This document shows positions 1-11,228 of a DNA stretch of 64,000 nt, one piece after another; position 1 is the stretch's first letter, and each line of letters begins with the position of its first letter. Source of the DNA: Phascolarctos cinereus (taxonomy: Eukaryota; Chordata; Mammalia; Diprotodontia; Phascolarctidae). The DNA lies in NCBI RefSeq assembly GCF_002099425.1, contig NW_018343953.1, positions 5,406,001 to 5,470,000 of the forward strand. Reading direction: 5' to 3'. The notes beneath the pieces were generated by a model. The model did not search any database. It was not told the origin of the DNA and was given only the letters and a program-made list of their open reading frames with translations. A program made the position numbers and the translations under genes.

Positions 1-494
1 TTATCTTCCTTGGAAATTTTAGAGTAGTAGACTAAACAGTTTTTATTCCAGTGAATGGGGAAAAAAATCAGCTGAACTCTGAAGAGATTTCTAAGGGTAT
101 CCCAGTTTTGTCTGGATGATATTATAAAGAAACAGAGAGAGAAGATTACATCTGAAGAGAAGAATTGGTCCTGCTGCATTCTGACTTCCTTTTCCTTTAC
201 AGCCTAGATCCCTAGTTTTTTCAATTGTTTGCTTTTTACAAGGTCTTTCTTGCTGCACCATTGTGAAAAACAGACTCAATATCTTAATTGTCATTGTAGG
301 AATTTTGCGTTTTCTTCTCTTATTAAGTGAAAAATATAATCTATCATCAGTTTAATTATAATAACTTCTGAAATTATGGCAAAAGTAGAATAACCAGATT
401 TTCACTATTGTATATCAATATGGAACCAAAAAGTATGAATTTTCCATTCATTTTATTAAAGTGGATGTGGGTATCATTTGTCTTTGTTTTTTAG
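1..494 (+). other. AGPAT5: AGPAT5 intron, 3' part
   Basis: AT-rich intronic sequence before the penultimate coding exon. It ends in a pyrimidine-rich tract and an AG at 493-494. The intron interrupts the first codon of the next exon after its first base (phase 1). I see no other gene or clear repeat in it. The 67-codon minus-strand frame here resembles nothing I know and is probably chance. Confidence 0.8.
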
Positions 495-618
495 AATTTC
501 TTTGCAAAGAATGTCCAAAAGTTCACATTCATATTGATCGCATAGACAAAAAAGATATCCCAGAAGAACAGTTGTCTATGAGAAGATGGCTTCATGACCG
601 CTTTGAAATAAAAGATAA
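495..618 (+). CDS. AGPAT5: AGPAT5 penultimate coding exon (1-acylglycerol-3-phosphate acyltransferase epsilon)
   Basis: This 124-bp exon encodes about 42 residues reading EFLCKECPKVHIHIDRIDKK, then DIPEEQ and MRRWLHDRFEIKDK. I recognise this as the late cytosolic part of AGPAT5, and it nearly matches the human protein as I remember it. AGPAT5 acylates lysophosphatidic acid at sn-2 with acyl-CoA to give phosphatidic acid, in ER and mitochondrial membranes. The catalytic HX4D block is encoded upstream, outside the window. The exon lies between AG at 493-494 and GTAAGT at 619-624. Its last codon, for Lys, is split after two bases (phase 2). With the last exon it gives the C-terminal 116 or so residues of a protein of about 364. 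No disabling change is seen. The identification rests on remembered family sequence, not a search. Confidence 0.95.
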
Positions 619-852
619 GTAAGTAATGTGTATACTTAAAACCGTCCTGCATGTGACTGAACATCTTCATCTTTAACATCTTACAACAATTTTTATGCAA
701 ACCATGTCTATTAGATTTCATTCTGTGAGTAAGTTAAGTGTCTTCATTTTTATGTGACTAAAAGAATTTACAAATTGAATTGATTTTTTTTCATTTGGAG
801 TTATTTTATTCTCTATACATACACTAAAGAATTTGTTTAGGAAAAGAAAAGA

Positions 853-957
853 ATTTTTTTTTTGATGAGGCAATCAGGGTAAGTGACTTGCCTAGGGTCA
901 CACAGTTAGTAAATATCAAGTGTCTGAGGCTGGATTTCAACTCATGATTTCTTGATT
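853..957 (-). mobile_element. WSINE1-type tRNA-derived SINE fragment
   Basis: The plus strand shows a T-run followed by AGTGACTTGCCTAGGGTCAC, the reverse complement of the tRNA-derived B-box region common to marsupial SINEs. The copy is diverged, lacks its tRNA head, and lies antisense in the AGPAT5 intron. Confidence 0.7.
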
Positions 958-1614
958 TTGTTAATTTTAAGTCTTCCTAGCCTTTTCCCAAATTATCCCT
1001 TTTATCGTTTCAAAGCTAGAGATTCTAAGAGGCGTGAACTTCATTTCAGACATGATAGGAAATGGGACATTATGTACAATGAATAACAAGTAGACAAGTT
1101 TGCAATATAGAAGTTCCGGGGGGTGGGGGGCAGGGACAATGTTATATATAAGCTTAGAAAGTTAGGTTGGAGATAGATTGTGATGATTTTTTTAAAATAC
1201 TAGACAGAATTTGTACTTGATAACTTAAAACAATATGGAACCCCATATTCCTGGAACATGACAGGTTCCTAGGGATACAAGGACAAAAATGAAACAGTTT
1301 CGGCTTGCATGCAACAGTTCTTTGCTATCATCTGAAGTTCTACTTCAGGAACTTCTTTTTCCCTTTGACCTCCTTGGAGATCTCTTGGTCAAAGGGTATG
1401 GACATTTTAGTCACTCATTTAGCAAAATTCCCAATTTCTTTCCATCATTATTGGATCAATTCATTATTACTCAAACAGTGGATTAATGTACTTGTCTTTG
1501 AGCAACATGTCCAATATTGAGTTTTCTACTTTTGGCATGTTTTTGCCTCTTTGCTGGTTGGGAATCCAGAAAGTTGTTTTGATTTGCATTTTTCTTATTA
1601 GTGATTTGCTGCAG

Positions 1615-1768
1615 TGGAGCATAGATCTAGAGCTAGAAGGAATCTCAGAAACTGTCTAGTCTAACACTGATTTTACAAATGAGAAAACTGAGACACATTT
1701 GAGTAGAGACAGGATTTGATCACAGGTCCACTGATCCTAGAGTCAGTACCTTTTCTCCTTTACCTTTC
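1615..1768 (-). mobile_element. MIR3-like CORE-SINE
   Basis: The plus strand reads as a MIR3 reverse complement: AGAGCTAGAAGGAATCTCAG, then a stretch like ATGAGAAAACTGAGACACA, then GATCCTAGAGTCAGTACC. The start matches the CR1/L3-derived tail used by MIR3 SINEs. It is old and diverged. Confidence 0.55.
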
Positions 1769-1967
1769 TAATTTGCTTCCTCTCTAATTAGCAATTATTA
1801 CTTTTAAAAAAATCTTTTCTTTTTTCATATATTTTGAAAGTGTATCTATTAAGAAATGGTTTTTGGTCCTTATTTGACTTCCTACATGTTTTGGCTATTA
1901 GACCTTTATTTGAGATATTTAAAGCAAAGATTTATTTCCCAGTTAGTAGCTTCTTTTCTTATATTAG

Positions 1968-2085
1968 TTCAGGGTTTCTTACACTTTTTCCACTCACAAC
2001 CCCTTCAGCACTTCTTACACTGTGGATTGCGACCCCATGTGGAGTTGTGACCCACAGCCGCATTTGTTGGGTAAAAGCTTTTTAA
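1968..2085. mobile_element. hAT-like nonautonomous DNA transposon fragment
   Basis: The paired phrases AGGGTTTCTTACACTTTTTC and GAGTTGTGACCCACAGCC, with a repeated GCGACCCC theme, resemble the ends of MER5-like hAT elements common in marsupials. It is a short fragment lying inside the old L1, and the family name is uncertain. Confidence 0.4.
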
Positions 2086-2716
2086 ATTTCACCTGAAAAT
2101 CTACTTTAACTTTTGTGATTATCTAGATCCCCTTTTATGTTAAGAATTCTTTACTTAGCTCTTGCTATGAAAGATACTTATGTATGACTTTTTATATTCA
2201 GGTTAGGTATCCATTTTAAGTATATTTTGTTTCATGACGTAAGAACTTTATATAAACCTAATTTCTGCCAAATTGTTTTCCTGTTTTCCCAGTAGTTCTT
2301 GTCAGATAGAGATTCCTACCTATATAATTCATGTACTTCGTATATTAAATACTGGATTATTGAGTTATTTCCATATCTTCCTTATCCATTTTTCTATTGT
2401 TAAATAGATTTTTATTTATATTGCCTAGATTTTCCCGTCTCTGCCCCTCTCCTTCCCAGACGTTCATCTTTTCTAACAAAGATTTTTTTAAATGAAATGA
2501 TGTTGATTAAATATAGATTGAATTAATCCATATTTTTGTAGACCTCAAAAAATTTATATTCCTTGAAAATGACATTAAACTTCCTAACCATATGGCATTA
2601 TGTTAACAGATAGTTTTTTTACATTGTCATTTTATATTACTGAATATAAGCTATTAGGAAAGAAATTACCCAGAAAAAACCAAACAACTTTCCACTTCTA
2701 TTTTATGTATCCATAG

Positions 2717-2942
2717 GTTGATGATAGAATTCTATGATTCACCAGATTCCCAAAGAAGAAGCAAGTTTCCAGGGAAATGTATTAATTCCAAACTAAGCCT
2801 CAAGAAAACTTTGCCATCTTTACTATTCTTAGGTGGTCTGACTGCTAGTATGCTCATGACAGAATCTGGAAGGAAATTATATGTGAAAACCTGGATATAT
2901 GGAACTGTAATTGGCTGCCTGTTGGTTAGTATTAAAGTGTAA
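2717..2942 (+). CDS. AGPAT5: AGPAT5 terminal coding exon
   Basis: The exon completes the split Lys codon and continues LMIEFYDSPDSQRRSKFPGK, then SKLSLKKTLPSLLFLGGLTA, a Gly-Arg-Lys-Leu-Tyr turn, WIYGTVIGCLLVSIKV and TAA at 2940-2942. Two hydrophobic stretches, about residues 35-48 and 60-75 of the exon product, fit the C-terminal membrane segments of AGPAT5. Human AGPAT5 as I remember it ends in nearly the same way (TIKA instead of SIKV). The frame is open throughout. The TTG at 2718 is an internal Leu codon, not a start. No neighbouring gene overlaps it. Confidence 0.96.
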
Positions 2943-3062
2943 GCAAATGCTGTCTTCAATCAGTGGAATGAGCTATCCTGTCTCTTGAGAGACAGCTGCA
3001 CGTTTCACCAAAGTGTTTCCTGAATTTATAAGAAGTGTAAATAAAGCCTTATTGATTGAACA
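2943..3062 (+). other. AGPAT5: AGPAT5 proximal 3' UTR
   Basis: Sequence from the stop codon to just beyond the first canonical poly(A) signal. It gives the shortest plausible 3' UTR, about 120 bp. Cleavage 10-30 bases after 3045 is inferred from the usual geometry and was not observed. Confidence 0.65.
3040..3045 (+). promoter_or_regulatory. AATAAA poly(A) signal, proximal
   Basis: A canonical AATAAA lies 98 bases after the stop codon. A GT-rich stretch with TTTGTGGTTGGTCTTGGTT follows at about 3094-3113, as expected for a downstream element. Further AATAAA motifs at 5151-5156 and 7425-7430 could serve longer transcripts. Confidence 0.65.
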
Positions 3063-6000
3063 TTGGATAAATTACAGTTTGTGACTTCAGCCTATTTGTG
3101 GTTGGTCTTGGTTAAGCATACATAATTTTACAAGTTTACTCTTGAATTTGCTGTAATATGAATAGATATACTGAGTTATGTTATACCTTGCATTCCCCAT
3201 GAACTTAATGTCGGTTTTGGATGAACTACAGAAGATTAATGGAAGTGTATAGCTTGTTATTTTTTATGTAACTCAAGTTGATCAGTGAATATATTCCTGG
3301 ATATTAATTTGCAGTATATATTCTTCCTTTTTTTTTTGTTATTTTAGGTTGGGTTTTCCCCCCCACAACCTGTGACTATACTAATTGTAGCTAACAAAGC
3401 TAGTATTTTGCAGTTATGTGATGTTTTTTTTTCTTAGTCAGTGTGTTTCTTTACAGAAGTCTAAGAAATTAATACCTAGATCATGAAATGTATAAAGAAA
3501 AAAGAAATGTTCATGGGGAAGAAGCTCTTTTTACCTAGTCTTTTCATTATTTCATTATTAGCTGATTTAATGACTTACATATACAAAACATTTAACTATC
3601 TAATTTTAATCAAATTAGCCTAATTTCCACACTTTGTGCTGTGCACAAAAGAATGTGTAAAGTGTAATGAAAATTAAATCTAAGCTAAAATTGTCACCCA
3701 ATCAAATTGTAGGAAAGCATTTAAAAAATTGTTCAGTTTAATAAAGATTTCAGCTAAGCTAAACTAGAACATATGTGCCATAAATAGTAGATCATTTAAG
3801 TTTTCTGTTACTTCGTAATTATCTGAGCAATCAATTTGAATTGTATGTTTATTCTTTTACTCTTAATGGGTCAAGAGTATATTTGAGGTAACATAAAGCA
3901 CTCAAATGTTTCTGCTAAACTTTTAAGCATGTGCCTTTTGCCTACTAGTCTGATTTTTAACTTAATATTTAGTAAAAAAGAAAATTATTTTTATTTTACT
4001 ATCATATAATTCCATTTACTATCATATAATTTTTATTTGGATTAGAGATTATAGTGTTGATATGTATGGGTTACGCAGTAGGCTGTTAGTAAAAGAAATC
4101 CATAGCCAGCCAGTATTTGTCCTGCTTAAAATTGAATCCTTTGTTTGGAGGTTCTCACTGCTACTGCCAATGCTCTTTGCAGTTGTCTCACGTCAAGAAA
4201 TTCTTGTTCTTGGAGGCAATGGGATATTTATTCCATCAAGCAGCACTAAGGGAATGATCTTCCTTTAGAAAAAGTTGGGTTTTTTTTCCAATTCTGTTGG
4301 AAAAATCTTGACTTGGCCACAAAGCAAAAGATTAATATTGCTCTCCTTGATTCTCTGAGTTTTCAGCTTTAATAGGGTTTGTGGCTCACTGAATCAAATT
4401 AAGAAATTGCATTTTGGCAACTGAGTCATTAAACACTTCAACTGTAGAACAAGATAATGGTTTGCAATGAGTGTTTTACCTTTTTTTAAAAATTTCTTAT
4501 CATTTATAGTAGTCCTTTAGGATCACAATTCTAGATTTAGATTTGTTGACCCTGGATTTTTGTTACTGGATTTGCATCATCAGTGACTAAGGCAAGAGAC
4601 ACTAATTAAATCATGATGAATCATGAAAACAATTACATTGAATAATGTTTAATACAATACAGTGTGCTTCTCTGAAGACAGAGTGAGTAAACTATATTTT
4701 AAGTAACAGCTTTGAAGACTTAAGTATGGCATACATAAGCAGCATAAAATTGGTTTAACTCTGATATAGGCAGATCTATGTGTGGCGTTATGATGCCAAA
4801 CTTATTTTAAACTTCCTTTACCATGAAATTTAGAACAAATTTTTTACTATCTTTGAAAATATTTTTAAGACACAAGTACACACACACACACACACACCCT
4901 ACCACCACGACCACCACTAGTTAATTAGGATAATAATCAAGCTCCATAAAAATAATTATGATACTTATTTTTCACATAGTAACTGGATATCCAGTTGGTG
5001 TACTATAGGTAAAGTTTTAAAGCGTGTTATTGTTTAAATTATGTTCTTTGCTGGTGATACAAAGTAGCAGTGTGACTAGAATGAAAATCATCTTGAATAT
5101 CTAGCTGTTTGATTATACTGACACACTTTTCTCACAGACTGGAAAAGCCTAATAAAATAATTGTTATTTTATAAGTTCATTATGTATCAAGATGTTTGGA
5201 AAATTAATTGCTCTTAACATGCACTGATATTAACTTGAATTTTTCCTTATTAAAGTCAAGGACCCCCTGTTCATACTTTTGTTTTACTTTTAGTGAATAT
5301 TCTCATAAAATATCCCTTTAAGCTTTTGTTTATATCATTATTGTTTACAGCTGAATTATTGCTTAGTTATTCTTTACGAAATACATCACTGTGCATGCGT
5401 CTTATGCTTTTCAGCAAAAGGGTTTGTGTGAGAGTCAGCAAAATAAAAACTTTCCGTCTCTTATGTCTGTGCTACTTAAAATTTTGTGAGCTTGAAATAA
5501 TTCATGAGCAATTACATGCAGAGAACAGGTGTTGTGACTGGCTGTGCTTTCAGAACTTTATAAAATGGTAATCTTTTTCTAAGATGTGAGGAGATAAGTA
5601 TTTTTTCATAGATGATCATACCCCAAGTGCACAAGATTTTTTTTTTCTGTACATCTAAGTTAACAGGTATTGTTTACGATTAAAGGTGAGAAAATTTTGG
5701 AGCAAATTTGCTGGCAACTTCATGTACAGTTATTAGTGCAATAGTAAATTAATTGATAAGTGGAAAAAGTTCAGTGAGTAAAAATGCCAATTCCAGCCAT
5801 TCATTATATCGAATCATATCCTTGTATCAATGATATTCTCACATTTTCTTGTCTGTGGTTTCTTCTTTAAGAAACATGCCAAATAATTTTATTAGCCACT
5901 CTTTCTTTTGCTGTTTATATAATTTTAACTAGTAAATGATTTTGCTGCTCTAAATATAAAAACAAGGCATAATTCCATGCAAAAGGCTTCTCGTTTCCCT

Positions 6001-6800
6001 TTTGCTAATTATTCGGTAAAGATGGCCAAAATAACCAGATTAGCTATTTTATTGCTTTGTTAACTAAGTGTAGACTCTTACATCTTGATGTGTATTAAAC
6101 ACATAGTCATTGAAAATTTTTAGGTCTAGGTAATATTTCATATGCATAATTTTAAATCAAATATCAAAAGTCATATCAAATAAATATTTGTATGTGATGA
6201 AATATAGTATGTGGGGGAAATGTCTTTGACATTATTCCTAGTGATGTAAAATGTTTTTAAAGTGCCAATTCAGTCTGTTCCATAGAAATTTGTCTATTAG
6301 TATAAATTACATTTCAGGGTGTATTTAGTTGGGGCAATTACTTATGATGAGCAAAATATATTTTCAGACAAGAATTCAGCTAAATCAATATCACAACCTG
6401 CCATTTAAGGCAATTTGCATCACATAGAGACTTATGATATAAAAAATGCGAATGAAAAACTTGGAATTTGATCATCCTGACTGAGGAGGTTTCCAAATAT
6501 ATGATAGTACATAAGTAGAAGACCTGTATTACTAACCAAATTTTTCACTTTTCAGCTGCATAATTTGGAGTACTGTGGACCATGTCATTGATTTAATTTT
6601 TTCAAATTGGTCACCTTGAAATGCCATGTATTTCAAGTAACTTAAGTGTGAGTGGATAAAATGTTTAAAATTTTTGCAATAAGTACGTAATTCCTGTAGG
6701 ACTTGAATTTTAAGTCAAATGATTTGGTTATTGTCCTGAAGAGAAATAAATCTGAAATTGTGTTCTAGGAAGCCACACAATAAGAGAAAACTCCTTTACC
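3063..6800 (+). other. Repeat-poor AT-rich block after AGPAT5; possible extended 3' UTR
   Basis: About 3.7 kb with almost no recognisable SINE or LINE, unlike the rest of the window. It contains a CA microsatellite and an AATAAA at 5151-5156. The longest frame, 92 codons at 5293-5571, is Leu- and Cys-rich, resembles no family I know and has no coding context. The block could be the distal 3' UTR of AGPAT5 or conserved noncoding DNA. Nothing in the sequence alone decides. Confidence 0.4.
4877..4897. repeat. (CA)n microsatellite
   Basis: A pure CA run of about ten units, followed by an interrupted CCACCA tract to about 4918. Confidence 0.9.
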
Positions 6801-6824
6801 CCTATTCTATTTAAAAAAAAATAA

Positions 6825-7000
6825 ATGAGGCTTGGAGAGAGGAGAACTGGATCTGGCTCTAGCCCTAATTAGCAATATGACAATGGACAAGTTTCCTCAT
6901 CTGAATAATGTGTATATTACCTACCTCACAGGGTTGTTGTGAGGAAAGCGCTTTGTAAAGCTTAAAGCGCTATAGAAATTTGTGTTACTATTGAAATAGT
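6825..7000 (+). mobile_element. MIR-like CORE-SINE
   Basis: Contains the MIR-type order: GACAATGGACAAGTTTCCTC, CTACCTCACAGGGTTGTTGT, and GCGCTTTGTAAAGCTTAAAG. The tRNA head is degraded. The tail with CTATAGAAATTTGTG differs from the L2-type tail of other copies here. Confidence 0.65.
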
Positions 7001-7424
7001 AATTGAAGTGATATATAGTGGGCCCTTGTATGAATTTGTTGACAATTATCATTTCATTACTCCATATTAGTAGCCAAATTTTTAATACTGTCTTAATTTA
7101 TATGTTCATGTTGTATATGTGTAAAAGATGTATCAATATGTTTATTTAGACTTTCATATTTGAAGGTAATGCTACATCCTGATATGATGATTATTTGTGT
7201 TCAGGCCCAGCTGGAAAGACTTGCCTGATAGTCATGCCCACATTGTGCATACATGAAGAAGCCACAGAGCACTGTGTTATGCAGTTTTTGGTGATTCTGG
7301 CTGTTTTCATGCCACCTGGGCTAGGCCTTTCCTATTCAGGATGAAAAGTGCTTGTGCTTAAAGTTTTTACTTCTATTCTCTTGTCAGAATTTTGAATGTA
7401 GATTTACTACTACCTCTATATCTT

Positions 7425-7430
7425 AATAAA
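7425..7430 (+). promoter_or_regulatory. AATAAA motif, possible distal poly(A) signal
   Basis: An AATAAA in AT-rich sequence just after the repeat-poor block. It would end a 3' UTR of about 4.5 kb if used. One motif in AT-rich DNA is weak evidence. Confidence 0.2.
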
Positions 7431-7567
7431 GGTAAGAAGATCAGTTTTAAAATTGTATTTTATAATCAGTTTTTAAATCTTTGGCAAAATGCACAGACTA
7501 GACCTAGTTAATTTTTGCTTACTGAGATGGATTCATATTTTATAAGAGGTTTTCAAATATTGGTGTG

Positions 7568-7735
7568 GTAGAAAGAGCCCTGGTGTAGCATCAGAAGAGT
7601 TCACTGTAAATCCTGACTCTTACTACCTATATGTGATCATTCTACGGCAAGTTACCTCCCCTCTCTGGGCCTCACTTTCCTCATTTGTAAAATGAAGGAG
7701 CTAGATAATTTTATAAATTTCGTGATACTATGATC
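7568..7735 (+). mobile_element. MIR3-like CORE-SINE
   Basis: Shows GTAGAAAGAGCCCTGGTGTA, the core CACTTTCCTCATTTGTAAAA, and a CR1/L3-type tail GATACTATGATC. Diverged, 5' end incomplete. Confidence 0.7.
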
Positions 7736-9270
7736 TATTAAGCTTAAATTGGTATGACTTAGTAATTTAGCACATATATTTTCTACAACTTTTGAACAGA
7801 ATTTCATTGTTTTAAAAATATTTTGTGTGTGTTCTTTTAGTCCTAAGAAGATATGGATAAATATGTCAAATTTCAAAATTATTCCATTTTGTATTATTTT
7901 CCCTTGTCATTCAATACACCTGTAAATAGTTTTATAAAATTAAGTTTGCTTTTTGTAATACTTATGGAAATGAAGTGCTTCATCAGTGTTTTTTTTAATG
8001 TCTCTCACAAATACAGTATATTTTAAACAATTACTGTGGCCTTCATTTAGAAGTGAATGGTAACATGTCTTATGGTAACTAAAAGAATAAGGGATTAAAT
8101 TCAAACATGGATCAAATTACATATAACAAATTATAATTAACAACTAGAAGAATTCCCCATTTTGAAAATTTCAGCTGTTGATATCTTATGGGCATGCAGA
8201 AAAAATTAAATGGATAATTAAAAAAACCCAGAAATTTCAGAAAGTTTAAATTTCAAGTAAGAAATTTATGGGGAAAAAAAGGAAGGAAGCAAAGAAAATT
8301 AACTAAATTTGAAGGAGGTATTCACATAGAATATTATGGATATTATAGAGAATTCTCAAAAGGGAACACAATGATCCCGCAATGTTAATGCAGGAGCATT
8401 AGCAATTTTTTTTTTATCCAACAATCATCCTTCTCCCTCAGTAGTGTAGGTTTTCTAATGTTGTCAAGAACAAAACATACATTTGATGTCTTTAATTATG
8501 GAAGTTATTCTTACTTAATGTGAGCTGTTTCTGTCCCTCTGTCCCCTTACTTCCCTGCTCAAGAGTCCAGCCTTCTCTGGTGGATTTGATCCTCTCAAGC
8601 AGTCTTATTGAGTCTTCTGTTATTTGCTATTACTTTAACAATTCAACTAGATTGTAAATATCTTGAGTATAGAAGCTAAAGGAAATACTGTTTTGAATTT
8701 CTGCATTCATTTGAATGTGTGGAAAATTTGATTTTGAATTTTGATCACTTGAACTTTATCCCAATGGATAAAAAAGGAAGAGAAAATACTATATATTGGA
8801 AACTAGTTAATTTGTCTCAAGTAAGATGCTACAGTTGGTTGAAAAGGAAACAGCAGTGCTCTTAGTAGGTACTTTCCTCCTTTTCTTATTAGAGATAAAG
8901 TTAGTGTTACATGAAAAGGTAATTGAAACTGATTTACGTGAATTCTCATGAGTACTGAGAAATATCTACTTGATGGAAAGGGATATCAGGGTAATTCTCT
9001 CTAGGTCTTTAATTACCAGCAAACAAGGTAAAATTTAAAAAGCTATGTAGATGCTAAGAGTACTGAATGAAAAGGGATAGAATGTTTATTATACCAGTGA
9101 TCTGTCAAGTAGGATATTTTGCAGTAGAGCTTTTAAGAGGTTAAAAAAGGGGTATGTGAGCTAAAGTGATTCTTAGAAAATTAGGTTAGCTATGTAGTAT
9201 TACAGAGGTGAGAATGACAATTCTTACATAAATAAATCCTGTGCTCATACTATTGCCTGACTCCAGTCTA
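7736..9270. other. Intergenic block without recognised features
   Basis: About 1.5 kb of AT-rich sequence. I see no exon, RNA gene or repeat that I can name. Short frames here are chance. Confidence 0.6.
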
Positions 9271-9279
9271 CATCAACTG

Positions 9280-9345
9280 AAATCCTATCCAACCTCCAGG
9301 GCCTAATATTTTCATGGTGTTTTCCTTGCTCTCCCAATCAGAAGT
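9280..9345 (+). mobile_element. L2 fragment (tentative)
   Basis: The phrase CTCCCAATCAGAAGTAATCC resembles a stretch of the L2 3' region found near the ends of marsupial L2 copies. It is too short for certainty. Confidence 0.35.
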
Positions 9346-9402
9346 AATCCCTTCTGAGAGTCTTGGACCACTCTTCCCCTATTCATTGTCACAGATTATA
9401 TA

Positions 9403-9422
9403 AGAGAGAGAGAGAGAGAGAG

Positions 9423-9455
<33 letters not shown>
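9403..9455. repeat. (GA)n(TG)n compound microsatellite
   Basis: A GA run at 9403-9426 passes directly into a TG run at 9427-9455. The His-Thr and Ser-Leu stretches of the antisense frame come from this tract alone. Confidence 0.95.
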
Positions 9456-9457
<2 letters not shown>

Positions 9458-9754
9458 CTTTAAGGTAATGGATTGTGTCAGTCCTGCAGCCAAATTGAAA
9501 GTGATTTAGGTATCTGCCTTGCGCCCTGTCTTTAAATAGAGGATCTGGAAAGAACTCTCTGATGTCTACCTTCACTCTATCCAATGGTTGTGGGCAGGAG
9601 GTACTGAGGGAGCATTTGAATTTCAGAATTGATTTGATCATGCTTGAAATTGAGTTTCTGAAGACAATGATGATGTACATGTCTCATTCTTCATTGTATG
9701 CACCTAGTTTGTTATCTTTCACATTAATAAGCACTCAAGCATTTGTTAAATTTT

Positions 9755-10235
9755 CTCTGTTGCTCAAATTACATCTGGAGTACTGTGTTCAGTTCTTGGC
9801 TCCAGGGGAAGGAAATCAGAATTGTAAAATGTCTTGAGCTCATGCCGTGAGAAATCAGGAGTGGAGATATTTAACATGAAGAAAATTTTTGTGATGAATA
9901 TGCTAGCTGTCCCCAAGTACGTGAAGAGCTATAAAGTGGAAGGATAGTACTTGCTCTTTTTTAGTTCCAGAGGACAGGACTAAAAGCATTGGGTAGAATT
10001 TGCAAAGAGACAAATTTAGACCAAAGTAAGGAAAGCTTCCCCCAAAACTAAAGCTCTTCAAAAGTTGAATAAGCTACACCGGAAGGATAGGGAGCTTCCC
10101 TTCACTAAAGGTCTTCAAAAGCTGGATGACTGACCATTTATCAGTTGTATTGTTCATTTTTTTCAGATATGGGCTCACCAAGATGGTCTTTGTCATCCCT
10201 TTTGACTGACATTCTGTGGTTCTGTGACTTGAACT
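9755..10235 (+). mobile_element. CR1/L3-clade LINE 3' region
   Basis: Sense CR1/L3 3' landmarks appear in order: CTGGAGTACTGTGTTCAGTT, then CTGTCCCCAAGTACGTGAAG, TTTGCAAAGAGACAAATTTA, AAGGTCTTCAAAAGCTGGAT, and CTGTGGTTCTGTGACTTG. The last is the typical repeated end. It is an old 5'-truncated copy. Confidence 0.7.
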
Positions 10236-10299
10236 AAAGGGTCAGATAAATCCAAGTATGAGGAACTCCAAATAATTGCATATCTTTGGTCATGATAGA

Positions 10300-10930
10300 A
10301 TTTCATTGGAAGAAGTCAGAAAACATTTATTAAGCTATATTCCAAGCACTTTACCAAGTACTTGGGATTTCAGACAAAACAAAACAAAATGAAAAACTCC
10401 CTGCTCTCAGAGCTCACATTCTAATAGTGGAGAACACATGAAAACAATTATACAAACAATATATATGAGATAAGTGTGAGATAATCAGCGGAAGGAAGGC
10501 ACTAACAGTAAAGGACATCTGGAAAGCCTTCTTGTGGAAGGTGGGATATTAGCAGGAACTTGAAAAAATCCAGGGGAGGTGGAGATGAAGAGGGAGAGCA
10601 TTCCAGGTATAGGAAACAAAAATACTCAACATCTGGACCTGGGGCATCTTGTTTGAGGAACAGCAAAGAGGTCAGTGACACTAGATTGCAGAGTATGGTT
10701 ATGATGGTGCAAGGAGACTGGAAAGGTAAGAAGGGAGCAGGTTATTTTATCTAATAGTATTTATTACTATTAATATTTTTACATGGTCAGATCTCTGCTA
10801 GCGAGAAATTTGAGGCAAAGAGACTAACCAAAAGCTATTGCAATAGTCCAGTGTAAGGTGAGGGCCTGTTTCAGGATAGTCTTAGTGTCAGAGGAGAGAA
10901 GGGAGTGTTCACTCTGGAGCTAAGGAAACA
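10300..10930 (-). mobile_element. L2 LINE, antisense 3' part
   Basis: The plus strand is an L2 reverse complement: AACATTTATTAAGC, a CCCTGCTCTCAGAGCTCACA block, GGAAGGCACTAACAG, GGAAAGCCTTCTTGTGGAAG, GAGCATTCCAGG and GTGTCAGAGGAGAGAAGG. The order matches the L2 copies at 14 kb and 50-51 kb. The frame of 64 codons here belongs to this repeat. Confidence 0.8.
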
Positions 10931-11099
10931 CCTGTCACTGCTTTGCAAGAGGAATAAGGATTTTGGGGAAAGAATTATATCAGAATTCTTGGATATCCAT
11001 TTGGACATTTGCTCATGGAGAGATGATATAATCTCTTTGTCAGACATGTTTTCAGAAGTTGATTCTCAATGTTATAATGTGGTAAAATTGTAAAACTCC

Positions 11100-11165
11100 A
11101 TGATCTTACAGAATCACAAAGTTGGAAGGGACACCTAGTGCCTGTCTACAACAAAACCAACACGA
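11100..11165 (-). mobile_element. CR1/L3 3'-end fragment
   Basis: GAATCACAAAGTTGGAAGGG is the reverse complement of the CR1/L3 terminal region. Only a short piece remains. Confidence 0.5.
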
Positions 11166-11228
11166 AGTTATCAAACCATTGCTTGGTTGTCATAGTGTTT
11201 CAGGTGACCCAAGGGGGTAGGTAGTAGA

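Larger units (their letters stand above)
1345..2430 (-). mobile_element. Old degraded L1, antisense to AGPAT5
   Basis: Reverse-complement L1 ORF2 landmarks recur in L1 order: GTCAAAGGGTATGGACATTT near 1388, GTTTTGATTTGCATTTTTCT near 1576, and TTTCTGCCAAATTGTTTTCC near 2263. These match the better preserved antisense L1 copies later in the window. The copy is heavily diverged and is interrupted by a MIR3-like SINE and a hAT-like fragment, so it is among the oldest L1s here. Confidence 0.6.
619..2716 (+). other. AGPAT5: AGPAT5 last intron
   Basis: The intron is 2,098 bp with a GTAAGT donor at 619 and a CCATAG acceptor ending at 2716. It holds an antisense WSINE1-type fragment, an old antisense L1, a MIR3-like SINE and a hAT-like fragment, each listed separately. 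The rest is AT-rich with no recognisable structure. Confidence 0.9.

Noticed and set aside
5293-5571. 92-codon plus frame after AGPAT5
   Set aside because: No known likeness, no coding context, and AT-rich sequence that is more likely UTR or noncoding.
9396-9680. 94-codon minus frame with Thr-His and Ser-Leu repeats
   Set aside because: Its striking part is only the GA/TG microsatellite in translation.
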